Source: Dyadobacter sp. MSC1_007
GTDB lineage: Bacteria > Bacteroidota > Bacteroidia > Cytophagales > Spirosomataceae
Assembly: GCF_023667495.1 (NCBI RefSeq)
Contig: NZ_JAMOZL010000003.1
Coordinates: 620,001 to 684,000 of the forward strand
Length of the DNA: 64,000 bases
Direction: 5' to 3'
Shown here: positions 17,751 through 26,322 of the stretch, one piece after another
Layout: every line of letters begins with the position of its first letter
Numbering within the stretch: position 1 is the first letter of the stretch
The notes under the pieces: generated by a model
Told to the model about the DNA's origin: nothing
Seen by the model: only the letters and a program-made list of their open reading frames with translations
Database searches by the model: none
Made by a program: the position numbers and the translations under genes

Positions 17751-19187
17751 ATGAAGAAGTATGTGTTTACGGGCGTTGTATGCCTGTCATTGGTCGTTGT
17801 TAGCTGTGCGCAACAGGCCGAAAAAGTAATGCAACCGGCTGCTGAAATTCCACATGTGGAAGCAGACACTGTCGCTTCCCAGCAAAATCGCTTGCTCCCA
17901 TCTGCTCATCCTGCGGCGAATTTCAGTATGTTTTTTGTTGAGCCGACTACCTATCAGTCAAAATTAAATGCTGTTGAATGGTTCGGTGAACCGGTTCAAA
18001 GGCCGGATTTAGGCACACTCGCTGTCAAGGGAGAACTTCCTCACATGATAGCATTTGGTGGGGGCATGACAGCCGGCGTCAGTAATGGAGGCCTGAACCG
18101 CGAAGCACAACAATTTGCTTATCCGAATTTAGTGGCGCATCAAATGGGTATTACAGATTTCAAAACGCCGCTTTTCAACGAATCTGAGGCTAATGGAACT
18201 GGTATTTTTCTTTATGATGATCCCAAAGCCGAATATCCGCGTTGGCGTGAGGTTAGTAACAATCTTGCTAAACTGGAAGCCGGGGCACCAGTAAAACTGA
18301 CTCCGTATGAGGGGCAGGTTCACAATTTCGCGTTTCCCGGAGGCAGCATTAACGATATCAGCAGTTCAAATTGTATTAAATGCCCATATCAGCCGTACTT
18401 ACAGCGCCTGGCTTCATACCGTGATGTGCCTGATTCAAGTTTCTTGAGTGTAGTTAAGAGGAGACAAAACTATGATTTTGTGATACTCGAAGATTTTTTG
18501 GATGGATTTCTGGACTTCATTATCCATGCTGAGCGAATTGATGAGCGGTTTTACGGTCCGTCCCTGAATGAAAATCGTATTCCGTCCTATGGAATGGAAA
18601 GGGTGTTGAGCAGAGGGCAAAAAGGGGTTGTTTTTACAATTCCGCACCTGAAAGACATGGGATTTATCAACTGGTATGATGCAGAACTATTAAAAAAGAA
18701 GGTATCCTCACTCCAACTGGTTTATTGGATAAGACAGTCAGCTTCGGTTACAGACGGAATCAAATCGTTTTATCTCAAACCAACTCCCCTTGTCGAGGGA
18801 ACTTTCCGGACTGCGGAATCAGGAAAGCCCCTGGAAGCGAAACTATTGGATTCTGATATTATCGACAACGGTGAGTACTGGTTTATCAATCCAGATATGA
18901 TTTACAATCCGAATATCCACAAGTTTGCAAAAGAGCAAAACCTGGCTTTGGTTGATTTACGGGACATTTTTGAAAGGATACATCAGGGTGAGTATGTCAC
19001 AGATGACGGTTATCAGATCGATGGTTCGAGGGCTGGTAACTTTTTTTCCTCTGACGGTATTTACCCTACTCCAATCGGGCAGGCAGTCATAGCGAATGAA
19101 GTTATCAGGGCTATCAACGTGAAATACGGCGCGAAAATCCCACTTATTCATGTAGGCGATTTTGTCCGCGCAATAGGGCTTAAGTAA
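17751..19187 (+). CDS. SGNH/GDSL-like lipoprotein with altered active site
   Basis: A 478-residue lipoprotein: the signal peptide ends in a lipobox (LVVVSC, Cys 19). Around residue 105 the text HMIAFGGGMTAGVSNGG aligns with the GDSL block of SGNH hydrolases, normally FGDSLTAG, but the catalytic Ser and the preceding Asp are both Gly. Near the C-terminus SSDGIYPTPIGQAVIANEVI corresponds to the block V DGxHPTxxG motif, with Tyr where the catalytic His belongs. Thus the fold looks retained while two triad members are missing. It probably binds rather than cleaves an ester, but another residue might substitute. The role is unknown. Confidence 0.65.
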   Translation: MKKYVFTGVVCLSLVVVSCAQQAEKVMQPAAEIPHVEADTVASQQNRLLPSAHPAANFSMFFVEPTTYQSKLNAVEWFGEPVQRPDLGTLAVKGELPHMIAFGGGMTAGVSNGGLNREAQQFAYPNLVAHQMGITDFKTPLFNESEANGTGIFLYDDPKAEYPRWREVSNNLAKLEAGAPVKLTPYEGQVHNFAFPGGSINDISSSNCIKCPYQPYLQRLASYRDVPDSSFLSVVKRRQNYDFVILEDFLDGFLDFIIHAERIDERFYGPSLNENRIPSYGMERVLSRGQKGVVFTIPHLKDMGFINWYDAELLKKKVSSLQLVYWIRQSASVTDGIKSFYLKPTPLVEGTFRTAESGKPLEAKLLDSDIIDNGEYWFINPDMIYNPNIHKFAKEQNLALVDLRDIFERIHQGEYVTDDGYQIDGSRAGNFFSSDGIYPTPIGQAVIANEVIRAINVKYGAKIPLIHVGDFVRAIGLK

Positions 19188-19257
19188 AGAAAGCGGTGCT
19201 GTAGTATGTCGACCTATCTCGGTCTGACAAGATTTTCTATGTCTAAATTTCAAAATC

Positions 19258-21081
19258 ATGAAATCAATATATCTAACAATGCTTGCTCTATGGCTTGGAA
19301 AGCTTGCTGTGAATGCACAATATCTTAGTCTTTCCTATCCGAAGGATAATTCGGTTATTCAACGTGATAATAACAATCAGGCGACTATTACAATAGCAGG
19401 TCAGCTTGTATGGGGAACGGGCGCAAACGGGGCAATCCTGCCTGGCACAACATTAAGCTATAAGATCAAGACACTGCATGTAAATCCCAACATACAGGGG
19501 CCCTCTATAAACCTGGCAATGGCTGCTAACGGAATGTATTTCACAACTACAACGCTTTTAAAGGGGTGGTATTTGGTCGAAGTGATGTTAAATGGAGCGG
19601 TTTATGCATCCTCTAAGGTGGGTGTGGGGGACGTGTTCATAATTGCTGGTCAGTCGAACGCGCAAGGGGTGCCATCCGGTGGTCCAAACGGAACCTGGGA
19701 GGTGCCAAATACAAATGGTTTTCCCGAATGGATAACAGGGCTGGATTATGACGGGAATTGTACTAAGAATTTACCTGAAACATACAACAGCATGTACTGT
19801 CTTACGACTGTTGCAAATCAGAGCAAAATGCTTGGGCCCACGGGCAATACAGTGTGGTGTTATGCAATGCTTGGGAAAAAGATATCGGATGCAAATGGAG
19901 GGATGCCGGTAGCTTTCTTCAATACAGCTTCGGGCGGAAGTACTGTAACTCAATGGTATCTTGGGGCACAAGGACTCGCCGCGCCGAACTACTATTCCGG
20001 TGGAAACCAGTTTTGCTTAGGCTACAAGGGAGGCTCAGTGAATCCTGCCGACTATTATGGCCAACCCTACACGCCGCTAAAAAACGCCCTGAATTATTAT
20101 GCTTCAATTTATGGAATCCGTGCGGTTTTATGGCATCAGGGTGAAGCGGATTCAGATTTGAACGTTACGGCAAATTATAAAGCAAGTAGTGCGCTGGATT
20201 ATCAGTCGAAACTTCAATATGTGATCACAAAATCGCGGATGGATTTCGGAGCGACGATTAATCCCAACATTTTATCTTGGATCGTTTCTAAGGCGAGCAT
20301 TAGCAAGACGGGTCCTTTAAATGCTAATGTTCGAACAGGTCAAGGGAATACTGTAAGCCCCAATTATGCGGGTGCAGGCCCGGATACTGATTACGTCACA
20401 GGAAGTAGTGGAGCCACAACGGCCACCGGTTATCGTAAAGACCAGACCCATTTCGAAGAGTCCCAAAACAGCGCCCTCACCTGGCTGGCAACCAAGTGGT
20501 ACGACGCCATTGGCAACACAGGCAACAAAATATCAGCTGGCTTTGTACCGCAACTTACCTATTCTATCAATGGCAATAAACGAATCTTAACAGCTCCGGC
20601 AGGCTACGCCGAGTATCGTTGGGGATCTGGCATCAACAGTCCGATAGCGGGTGCGACGACGAATATCTTCACGACCGAAAACTGCTACCCGGATGTGAAA
20701 TGCTTTTTGAAAGATAGTAAGGGCAACTGGCATGTTTCAGCAGCTACTTGGGTGCATTGTTATGCGTCTAACCGGATTGCAGCGGAAGAAAAAGAAGAGT
20801 CCGTTGCAAATGAAGATGTATTTCTAGCATTGTCAACTTACCCAAACCCATTTCAGGAAGAGTTCACAATTGAGTTCGACGTAAAGGAAGATGGGAGCCA
20901 AGTGCGACTCGAGTTGATAGATTTATCGGGTAAGATTTTAAAAACAATTGCCGATAATCCGCATGCGAAAGGAAGATGGAAATACTATTCGGGAAGGATA
21001 GGAGATGGCGTGCAAACTACATTCTGCCGATTAAAAGTGAATGATTTGTATACACTGAAAAAGCTGATCAAAGGTAACTAG
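19258..21081 (+). CDS. Secreted sialate O-acetylesterase-like (SASA) protein with T9SS sorting domain
   Basis: Acetyl esterase of the SASA family acting on acetylated sugars outside the cell. A signal peptide ends at NAQ (residue 20). The nucleophile Ser lies in GDVFIIAGQSNAQG near residue 135, and the catalytic His in RAVLWHQGEADSD near residue 290. The C-terminal 85 residues (YPNPFQEEFTIEF, then a basic end KLIKGN) are a type A sorting domain for type IX secretion. The total of 607 residues fits one catalytic domain, a short linker region and the sorting domain. Deacetylation of pectin, xylan or sialoglycan is possible; the substrate is not seen. Confidence 0.85.
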   Translation: MKSIYLTMLALWLGKLAVNAQYLSLSYPKDNSVIQRDNNNQATITIAGQLVWGTGANGAILPGTTLSYKIKTLHVNPNIQGPSINLAMAANGMYFTTTTLLKGWYLVEVMLNGAVYASSKVGVGDVFIIAGQSNAQGVPSGGPNGTWEVPNTNGFPEWITGLDYDGNCTKNLPETYNSMYCLTTVANQSKMLGPTGNTVWCYAMLGKKISDANGGMPVAFFNTASGGSTVTQWYLGAQGLAAPNYYSGGNQFCLGYKGGSVNPADYYGQPYTPLKNALNYYASIYGIRAVLWHQGEADSDLNVTANYKASSALDYQSKLQYVITKSRMDFGATINPNILSWIVSKASISKTGPLNANVRTGQGNTVSPNYAGAGPDTDYVTGSSGATTATGYRKDQTHFEESQNSALTWLATKWYDAIGNTGNKISAGFVPQLTYSINGNKRILTAPAGYAEYRWGSGINSPIAGATTNIFTTENCYPDVKCFLKDSKGNWHVSAATWVHCYASNRIAAEEKEESVANEDVFLALSTYPNPFQEEFTIEFDVKEDGSQVRLELIDLSGKILKTIADNPHAKGRWKYYSGRIGDGVQTTFCRLKVNDLYTLKKLIKGN

Positions 21082-21088
21082 CGTGTTA

Positions 21089-21115
21089 TGGGAAACGTCA
21101 AACAAACGTTTCCCA
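21089..21115. terminator. Hairpin between the SASA gene and mntH
   Basis: A perfect 10-bp stem (TGGGAAACGT at 21089-21098 with ACGTTTCCCA at 21106-21115, 7-nt loop) overlaps the last codons and stop of mntH and follows the SASA gene stop. It sits between convergent genes, as expected for a shared terminator, but neither side carries a strong T-tract. Confidence 0.4.
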
Positions 21116-22447
21116 CAACAAAAAACCATTCAAACCGATAATCACCGCCGCAATGGCCCAGCTTAGGGCGCTGACGAATTTCGAATTGGCAAAACGGCCC
21201 ATGATCTTGCTGTTGGAAGTGAAGAAAACCAGCGGTACCACGGCAAAGCTAAGCTGCAAGGACAATATCACCTGACTGAATACCAGCAATTCCGCCGTGC
21301 CGCGTTCTCCATAAAGGTAGGAGACGATCAGGGCCGGAATAATGGCGATACCACGGGTTAGAAGCCTGCGCAGCCATGGTTTGAGGCGGATATTCAGAAA
21401 TCCTTCCATCACGATCTGCCCGGCAAGCGTACCTGTGAGGGTGGAGCTTTGTCCGGATGCAAGTAATGCCAGGGCAAAGAAAATGCCCGCGAGACTAACC
21501 CCTAACACAGGATCGAGGAGGTGGTAGGCGTCGGTAATGTCGGCTATTTCAAGGTGGCCGTTGGCGTGGAATGCCGATGCAGCCAGTATCAGGATCGATG
21601 CGTTGATGAAGAATGCGAGGGCAAGAGAAACGGTAGAGTCGATGGTAGCAAAGCGGATCGCCGATTTTTTCCCAACTTCATCCCTCCTGAAATTCCGCGT
21701 TTGCACGATACTGGAATGCAAATACAGGTTATGCGGCATCACCGTTGCACCCAGGATCCCGATCGCAATGTACAGCATGCCCGAGTTGGTGATAATCTCC
21801 TTTTTAGGCAACAAACCACCCATAATGCCCGATAATGACGGTTGTGACACGATCATCTCATATATAAAGCTGAGCAAGATGATACCCATCAAGCCGGCCA
21901 CAATGCTTTCGATAATACGAAACCCTTTTTGCTGAAAATAAAGGACGATCAATACGTCAAATGCAGTAAAAACGACCCCCACTGGCAACGGAAGGCCAAA
22001 TAACAGGTTTAACGCAATGGCGGAGCCGATCACTTCTGCAAGGTCGGTGGCGGCAATAGCGATTTCAGATAAAACCCACAAAACAAAAGATACCGGTCTG
22101 GAATAATAATCGCGGCAGGCCTGAGCAAGGTCACGCCCGGAAGCAATGCCGAGTTTCAGGGACAAATGCTGCAAAAGCATGGCGAAGAGATTCGATATCA
22201 AAATTACCGAAAGAAGCGTGTAGCCAAACCGGGAGCCACCTTCAATATCGGTAGCCCAGTTGCCCGGATCGATATAGCCTACCGCTACCATGAGGCCAGG
22301 GCCGGCAAATGCGGCCATTTTCTTCCAGAAACCCGCGCCCTCAGGCACTGAAATCGAGGAGTGAACTTCTGACAACGACCGTAGCTGGCCGCTATCGTCT
22401 GAAATTTTCTCTTGCAAAGATCTGTCTATTTTTAAATCGTCAAGCAT
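21098..22447 (-). CDS. mntH: NRAMP-family Mn2+ transporter
   Basis: Proton-coupled divalent metal importer in the inner membrane. The metal-binding DPGN motif (VGYIDPGNWATDIEGG) is in helix 1, and the MPHNLYLHSS motif is in helix 6; both identify the Mn/Fe-transporting NRAMP class. About eleven membrane segments are visible. The ATG at 22447 (MLDDLKIDRSLQEK) is preferred over an in-frame TTG at 22471. It is divergent from a DtxR/MntR regulator, and a palindrome lies in the intergenic region, so the gene is probably repressed when Mn2+ is plentiful. The function is well supported; the regulation is inferred. Confidence 0.94.
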   Translation of the reverse strand: MLDDLKIDRSLQEKISDDSGQLRSLSEVHSSISVPEGAGFWKKMAAFAGPGLMVAVGYIDPGNWATDIEGGSRFGYTLLSVILISNLFAMLLQHLSLKLGIASGRDLAQACRDYYSRPVSFVLWVLSEIAIAATDLAEVIGSAIALNLLFGLPLPVGVVFTAFDVLIVLYFQQKGFRIIESIVAGLMGIILLSFIYEMIVSQPSLSGIMGGLLPKKEIITNSGMLYIAIGILGATVMPHNLYLHSSIVQTRNFRRDEVGKKSAIRFATIDSTVSLALAFFINASILILAASAFHANGHLEIADITDAYHLLDPVLGVSLAGIFFALALLASGQSSTLTGTLAGQIVMEGFLNIRLKPWLRRLLTRGIAIIPALIVSYLYGERGTAELLVFSQVILSLQLSFAVVPLVFFTSNSKIMGRFANSKFVSALSWAIAAVIIGLNGFLLWETFV

Positions 22448-22487
22448 TTCAAGTATATCCGAAATAAACAATTTAGTTTTCTGAAAA

Positions 22488-22495
22488 CAAATATA
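22488..22495 (-). promoter_or_regulatory. Probable mntH -7 box
   Basis: On the minus strand the bases read TATATTTG, matching the TAnnTTTG consensus, 41 nt upstream of the mntH ATG. The palindrome at 22515-22530 lies 20-35 nt upstream, over the expected -33 region. Confidence 0.45.
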
Positions 22496-22514
22496 AGGAA
22501 ATTCTTAATATATT

Positions 22515-22530
22515 TTTAGACTAGTCTAAA
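22515..22530. promoter_or_regulatory. Palindromic operator candidate for MntR
   Basis: TTTAGACTAGTCTAAA is a perfect 16-bp palindrome in the gap between mntH and the MntR-type gene. It resembles the TTAG...CTAA half-sites of DtxR/MntR-family operators. It overlaps the -33 zone of both divergent promoters, so one dimer could repress both genes. Confidence 0.65.
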
Positions 22531-22556
22531 TTTTTTATTTTATGATTTGTAAGTTG

Positions 22557-22564
22557 TACTTTTG
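22557..22564 (+). promoter_or_regulatory. Probable -7 box of the MntR-type gene
   Basis: TACTTTTG matches the TAnnTTTG consensus 36 nt upstream of the regulator ATG, giving a leader of about 30 nt. The operator palindrome lies about 27 nt further upstream. Confidence 0.4.
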
Positions 22565-22599
22565 CCCGGCATCCGGATAGTAACCGGGGCATACTTGCG

Positions 22600-23262
22600 A
22601 TGCAGAACTCCTTCACAGAAGAAAATTACTTAAAGATCATTCATTCGCTCTCCGGACGGGACGGGGCGGAGGTGAGTACCAATGCTCTGGCAGAAAGTAC
22701 ATCCACCCGCGCGGCATCCGTAACGGACATGCTGCGTAAGCTGGCGGACAAAGGATTGATCCATTATAAAAAATACCAGGGTGTTACGTTGACCGAAACG
22801 GGCGAGAAAGTGGCGATCAAGGTAATCCGTAAACACCGTCTCTGGGAAGTCTTTCTGGTAGAAAAGCTGGGGTTTGGCTGGGACGAGGTGCATGATATTG
22901 CCGAAGAACTGGAACACATTCCGTCGGAGGTGCTGGTGGAAAAACTGGATGCATTCCTCGGCCATCCGCGATTTGATCCGCATGGCGACCCTATTCCGGA
23001 CGCAAAAGGCAATCTGACCGAACCGGACTACCGCATCCTCACCGATGTACAGGTAGGAGAGAAGGTGCTTATGATGGGTGTTCTGGATCATGCGCCATCA
23101 TTTTTGCAACACCTCGACCGTTCGGGGATCACGCTGGGGTCGGTAATAGAAGTCAGAGAAATTAATGAATATGATAAGTCAGCCTCCGTACAAATAAACG
23201 GCGGTCAGACGTTGTTTATCAGTCTCGAGGTATCCAAAAATTTATTGGTACAGCGCCGATGA
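22600..23262 (+). CDS. mntR: DtxR/MntR-family metal-dependent transcriptional regulator
   Basis: Metal-sensing repressor of 220 residues. The N-terminal winged helix (residues 5-65, ALAESTSTRAASVTDMLRKL as the recognition region) is followed by the dimerisation and metal-binding segment (EVFLVEKLGFGWDEVHDIAEELEHI) and a C-terminal FeoA/SH3-like domain (DRSGITLGSVIEV). Residues such as E and H in the second domain fit metal ligands. Divergent pairing with an NRAMP transporter and the shared palindrome suggest Mn2+ rather than Fe2+ as the signal. The lptF/G-type gene begins 13 nt after its stop. Confidence 0.92.
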   Translation: MQNSFTEENYLKIIHSLSGRDGAEVSTNALAESTSTRAASVTDMLRKLADKGLIHYKKYQGVTLTETGEKVAIKVIRKHRLWEVFLVEKLGFGWDEVHDIAEELEHIPSEVLVEKLDAFLGHPRFDPHGDPIPDAKGNLTEPDYRILTDVQVGEKVLMMGVLDHAPSFLQHLDRSGITLGSVIEVREINEYDKSASVQINGGQTLFISLEVSKNLLVQRR

Positions 23263-23275
23263 GACCTAACCAGCC

Positions 23276-24358
23276 ATGAGATTTAAAATACTCGATCGAT
23301 ACCTGATCAAAAACTTCCTGATCACCTACGTTTTCGTGGCGTTTGTCATCGTACTCATCATTTGTATGATCGACTATACGGAGAAAGTGGATGACTTTCT
23401 CGACAAAAAAGCGCCGCTGAACGAGATTCTGATCGACTATTATCTCAATCTCATCCCTTACTGGATCAATTATATCAGTCCGCTGATGGTGTTTATCGCG
23501 ACGGTATTCTTTACTTCGCGCATTGCCGCACGTACGGAAATCGTTGCCATGCTCAGCAGCGGGATCAGTTTTACGAGGATGTTGATGCCTTATATGGCCG
23601 GGGCGGTCGTGCTAGGTATCCTCACATTCATCCAGGTAGGCTGGGTGCTTCCCAAGGCCAATAAGATCAGGAACAACTTCGAGAAGACTTATGTGAAGTC
23701 AGAATTCTATTTCAGCGGGCATAACGTGCATATTACGATCGCCCCTGACGTATATGCCTATCTGGAAAGTTATAACACCACGGCACAGACGGGCAATAAG
23801 TTTACAATGGAGACGATTAAGGGTACTAAACTTTTACAGAAGTTTTACGCGGATAAGATCGTCTGGCAGCCGAAAAAGAAGAAATGGACATTGCAGAATT
23901 ACCAGATCAGGACGCTCGACAGTCTGGGTGAACGACTAAGTCACGGAGCTGCCATCGATACGACCATTAATTTATCTCCCAAAGATTTTGAAAGTGATTA
24001 TAACCTCTTCGAAACCTTCACGCTTCCCGAACTGAACGACTATATCGATCTGCTGAAAAGCCGTGGTGCCGATGGTTTGGAAGTATATTTGATTGAAAAG
24101 TACATTCGTTTCACGCAGCCATTCGCCATTCTGATCCTGACCGCCATTGGCGTGATCGTATCGGCACGTAAAAGCCGCCGGGGTGTAGGCTGGCAGATTG
24201 CCCTAGGTTTCATGCTGGCATTCATTTACATTCTATTCTTTCTTTTGTCAAAAGGAGTTGCTGAGGCTGGCACGATCAATACTTTATTTGCGGTATGGTT
24301 GCCTAATATCGTCTTTTCGCTGATCGGTGTGATTCTTTACAAAACATTGCCCCGATAA
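23276..24358 (+). CDS. LptF/LptG-family permease
   Basis: Inner-membrane component of the lipopolysaccharide export ABC transporter, 360 residues. Typical of the YjgP/YjgQ family are an N-terminal helix pair (residues 12-90), a large periplasmic beta-jellyroll region (about 115-260) and three C-terminal helices (about 275-355). The text FLDKKAPLNEILIDYYLNLIPYWI and VGWQIALGFMLAFIYI is the family pattern. Whether it is LptF or LptG cannot be told from this copy alone; Bacteroidota often carry them at separate loci. It follows the metal regulator gene closely but has no obvious functional tie. Confidence 0.88.
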   Translation: MRFKILDRYLIKNFLITYVFVAFVIVLIICMIDYTEKVDDFLDKKAPLNEILIDYYLNLIPYWINYISPLMVFIATVFFTSRIAARTEIVAMLSSGISFTRMLMPYMAGAVVLGILTFIQVGWVLPKANKIRNNFEKTYVKSEFYFSGHNVHITIAPDVYAYLESYNTTAQTGNKFTMETIKGTKLLQKFYADKIVWQPKKKKWTLQNYQIRTLDSLGERLSHGAAIDTTINLSPKDFESDYNLFETFTLPELNDYIDLLKSRGADGLEVYLIEKYIRFTQPFAILILTAIGVIVSARKSRRGVGWQIALGFMLAFIYILFFLLSKGVAEAGTINTLFAVWLPNIVFSLIGVILYKTLPR

Positions 24359-24363
24359 TCCGT

Positions 24364-25269
24364 ATGATATCGTCCTCTTCGGTTCGTTCTTATCTGCACT
24401 TGCATTTCCTTGTACTGATCTGGGGCTTTACGGCCATTGTCGGGCTGATGGTTTCCATTTCACCCGTAGCCTTGGTATTGTACCGAACGCTCATAGCGGC
24501 CATTGGGCTTGGTTTGGTCATTTTTTTCAGGAAAAAGAAATTCCAGGCAAGTCGGAGAGATTGGCTGAGAATGCTGCTAATCGGATTTGTATTATCTGCT
24601 CACTGGATGCTCTTTTTCGCTTCCGCGAGAGTGTCAACGGCATCGGTTTGTCTGGCGGGAATGGCTACCACTTCATTGTGGACGAGCCTGATCGAGCCGC
24701 TCGTCAACCGTCGCCCGGTGCGACCGCTGGAAGTAGGATTGGGTATTCTGGCATTTGCGGGCCTGTATGTGGTATTCCGTTTCGAGTTCGACCATGCGCT
24801 GGGTCTCCTTCTCGCCCTGGCTTCCGCATTGCTGGCTGCGACTTTCACAGTAGCTAACAGCAGGCTCGTGCAAAGGATCGACGCATATGTGATCACGTTT
24901 TATGAAATGGTCGGCGCAACTTTGTTTTCGCTGATCTTTTTGGGCATTTCAGAATATCGCGATTGGAACGGTGGCGCGCCATTTATTCCCGCTGGCGGCG
25001 ACTGGATATGGATATTGTTCCTCGCGCTCGTGTGTACAGTGTATGCGAGTACGATGGCCACCCAGCTGATGAAACAGTTTTCGGCCTACCTTATCAATCT
25101 GACAATCAATCTCGAACCGGTTTACGGAATCGCATTGGCATTCTTTATTTTTGGGGAAAAGGAGCGGATGACGCAGGAGTTCTATATGGGTACGTTGCTG
25201 ATCCTGCTGGCGGTGCTGCTCTATCCTGTGTTGACGAGCGCACTTTGGAGAAAATCTGCCGCAAAGTAA
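24364..25269 (+). CDS. EamA/DMT-family transporter
   Basis: Ten-helix drug/metabolite transporter superfamily exporter of the inner membrane, 301 residues with two EamA repeats. The repeats begin at the segments LVLIWGFTAIVGLMV (residues about 14-30) and LLALASALLAATFTVANSRL (about 150-170). The SINLEPVYG-like text (TINLEPVYGIALAFFIFGE) in the second repeat is the family hallmark. The substrate is not predictable; relatives export amino acids or other metabolites. The gene begins 5 nt after the LptF/G stop and is probably cotranscribed. Confidence 0.88.
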   Translation: MISSSSVRSYLHLHFLVLIWGFTAIVGLMVSISPVALVLYRTLIAAIGLGLVIFFRKKKFQASRRDWLRMLLIGFVLSAHWMLFFASARVSTASVCLAGMATTSLWTSLIEPLVNRRPVRPLEVGLGILAFAGLYVVFRFEFDHALGLLLALASALLAATFTVANSRLVQRIDAYVITFYEMVGATLFSLIFLGISEYRDWNGGAPFIPAGGDWIWILFLALVCTVYASTMATQLMKQFSAYLINLTINLEPVYGIALAFFIFGEKERMTQEFYMGTLLILLAVLLYPVLTSALWRKSAAK

Positions 25270-25371
25270 TTGAAATGAAGATTTAGGACATAATCGGTTG
25301 CCCCGCCGCAGGAAAAGGAGCATATTAACTTATTACTGCTATTTTTGTCGATTCAACCAACAGGGTGACAT

Positions 25372-26322
25372 ATGAATCCAGCTCGTTTACTTTTAGTAAT
25401 ACCATGCTACAATGAAGAAGCGATATTGTATCTGACGTATTCTAAATTAAACATCTACTTTAACGGCATCAAAGAGCAGGGGCTAATCGCACAGGACAGC
25501 CGCATTTGCTTTGTGAATGACGGCAGCCGCGACAAGACCTGGAACATCATAGAAGACCTTTGTAAGAAAGACCCCAATGTGATTGGGGTCGGGTTATCCC
25601 GCAATTTTGGTCACCAGAGCGCCATTATGGCCGGCCTGGAAAAGCATGTCGACTCTTTCGACTGTTTCATTACGATCGACGCCGATCTTCAGGATGATAT
25701 TAATGCCATCACAGCCATGATCGAAAAGCACCGTGACGGCGCTATGGTGGTTTATGGTGTGAGAAGCGACAGAAGTAAGGATACCTGGTTTAAGCGGTTC
25801 ACTGCGGAGGGTTTTTATGTACTGATGCAAAAAATGGGCGTGCCGGTTGTGTTTAACCATGCCGACTTCCGGCTAATGGACCAGCGGGTGTTGAAAGAGC
25901 TCGGTAACTTTAAGGAAATCAATATGTTCCTCCGCGGCATTGTTCCGCTGGTAGGGTTCCGTAATGACAAGGTATTTTACAGCCGCCTCGAACGCGAGGC
26001 GGGCGAAACAAAGTACCCTTTGAGTAAGATGCTACTTTTTGCCTGGAACGGAATTACGTCGTTTTCGACATTCCCGATGCGGCTCGTACTTTATTTCGGC
26101 TTCGTCAACTTCCTGATCGCCATGCTGATCGTAGTTTATATCCTTTTTTCCTTTCTGATAGGCCACACCGTGCCCGGCTGGACGTCAACCATGCTGCCGC
26201 TGACGTTTTTCAGTGGTTTTAATATGATGGCACTTGGGTTGATCGGAGAATATATCGGAAAGATTTATGAAGAAGTAAAAGGCCGTCCCCGCTATATAAT
26301 TGAAAAAACTGTCAATGAATAG
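25372..26322 (+). CDS. GT2 glycosyltransferase, GtrB/DPM1-like
   Basis: Transfers a sugar from a nucleotide donor to a polyprenyl phosphate. The protein has 316 residues. The GT-A domain carries FVNDGSRDKTW and a DxD-type site TIDADLQDDINA near residue 102. Two C-terminal membrane segments (about residues 235-260 and 270-295) are as in GtrB. The typical end (GLIGEYIGKIYEEVKGRPRYII) is present. The next gene starts inside its last codons (ATGAATAG overlap), so translation is probably coupled. It probably supplies polyprenyl-linked sugar to the membrane-bound transferases encoded downstream. Confidence 0.92.
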   Translation: MNPARLLLVIPCYNEEAILYLTYSKLNIYFNGIKEQGLIAQDSRICFVNDGSRDKTWNIIEDLCKKDPNVIGVGLSRNFGHQSAIMAGLEKHVDSFDCFITIDADLQDDINAITAMIEKHRDGAMVVYGVRSDRSKDTWFKRFTAEGFYVLMQKMGVPVVFNHADFRLMDQRVLKELGNFKEINMFLRGIVPLVGFRNDKVFYSRLEREAGETKYPLSKMLLFAWNGITSFSTFPMRLVLYFGFVNFLIAMLIVVYILFSFLIGHTVPGWTSTMLPLTFFSGFNMMALGLIGEYIGKIYEEVKGRPRYIIEKTVNE

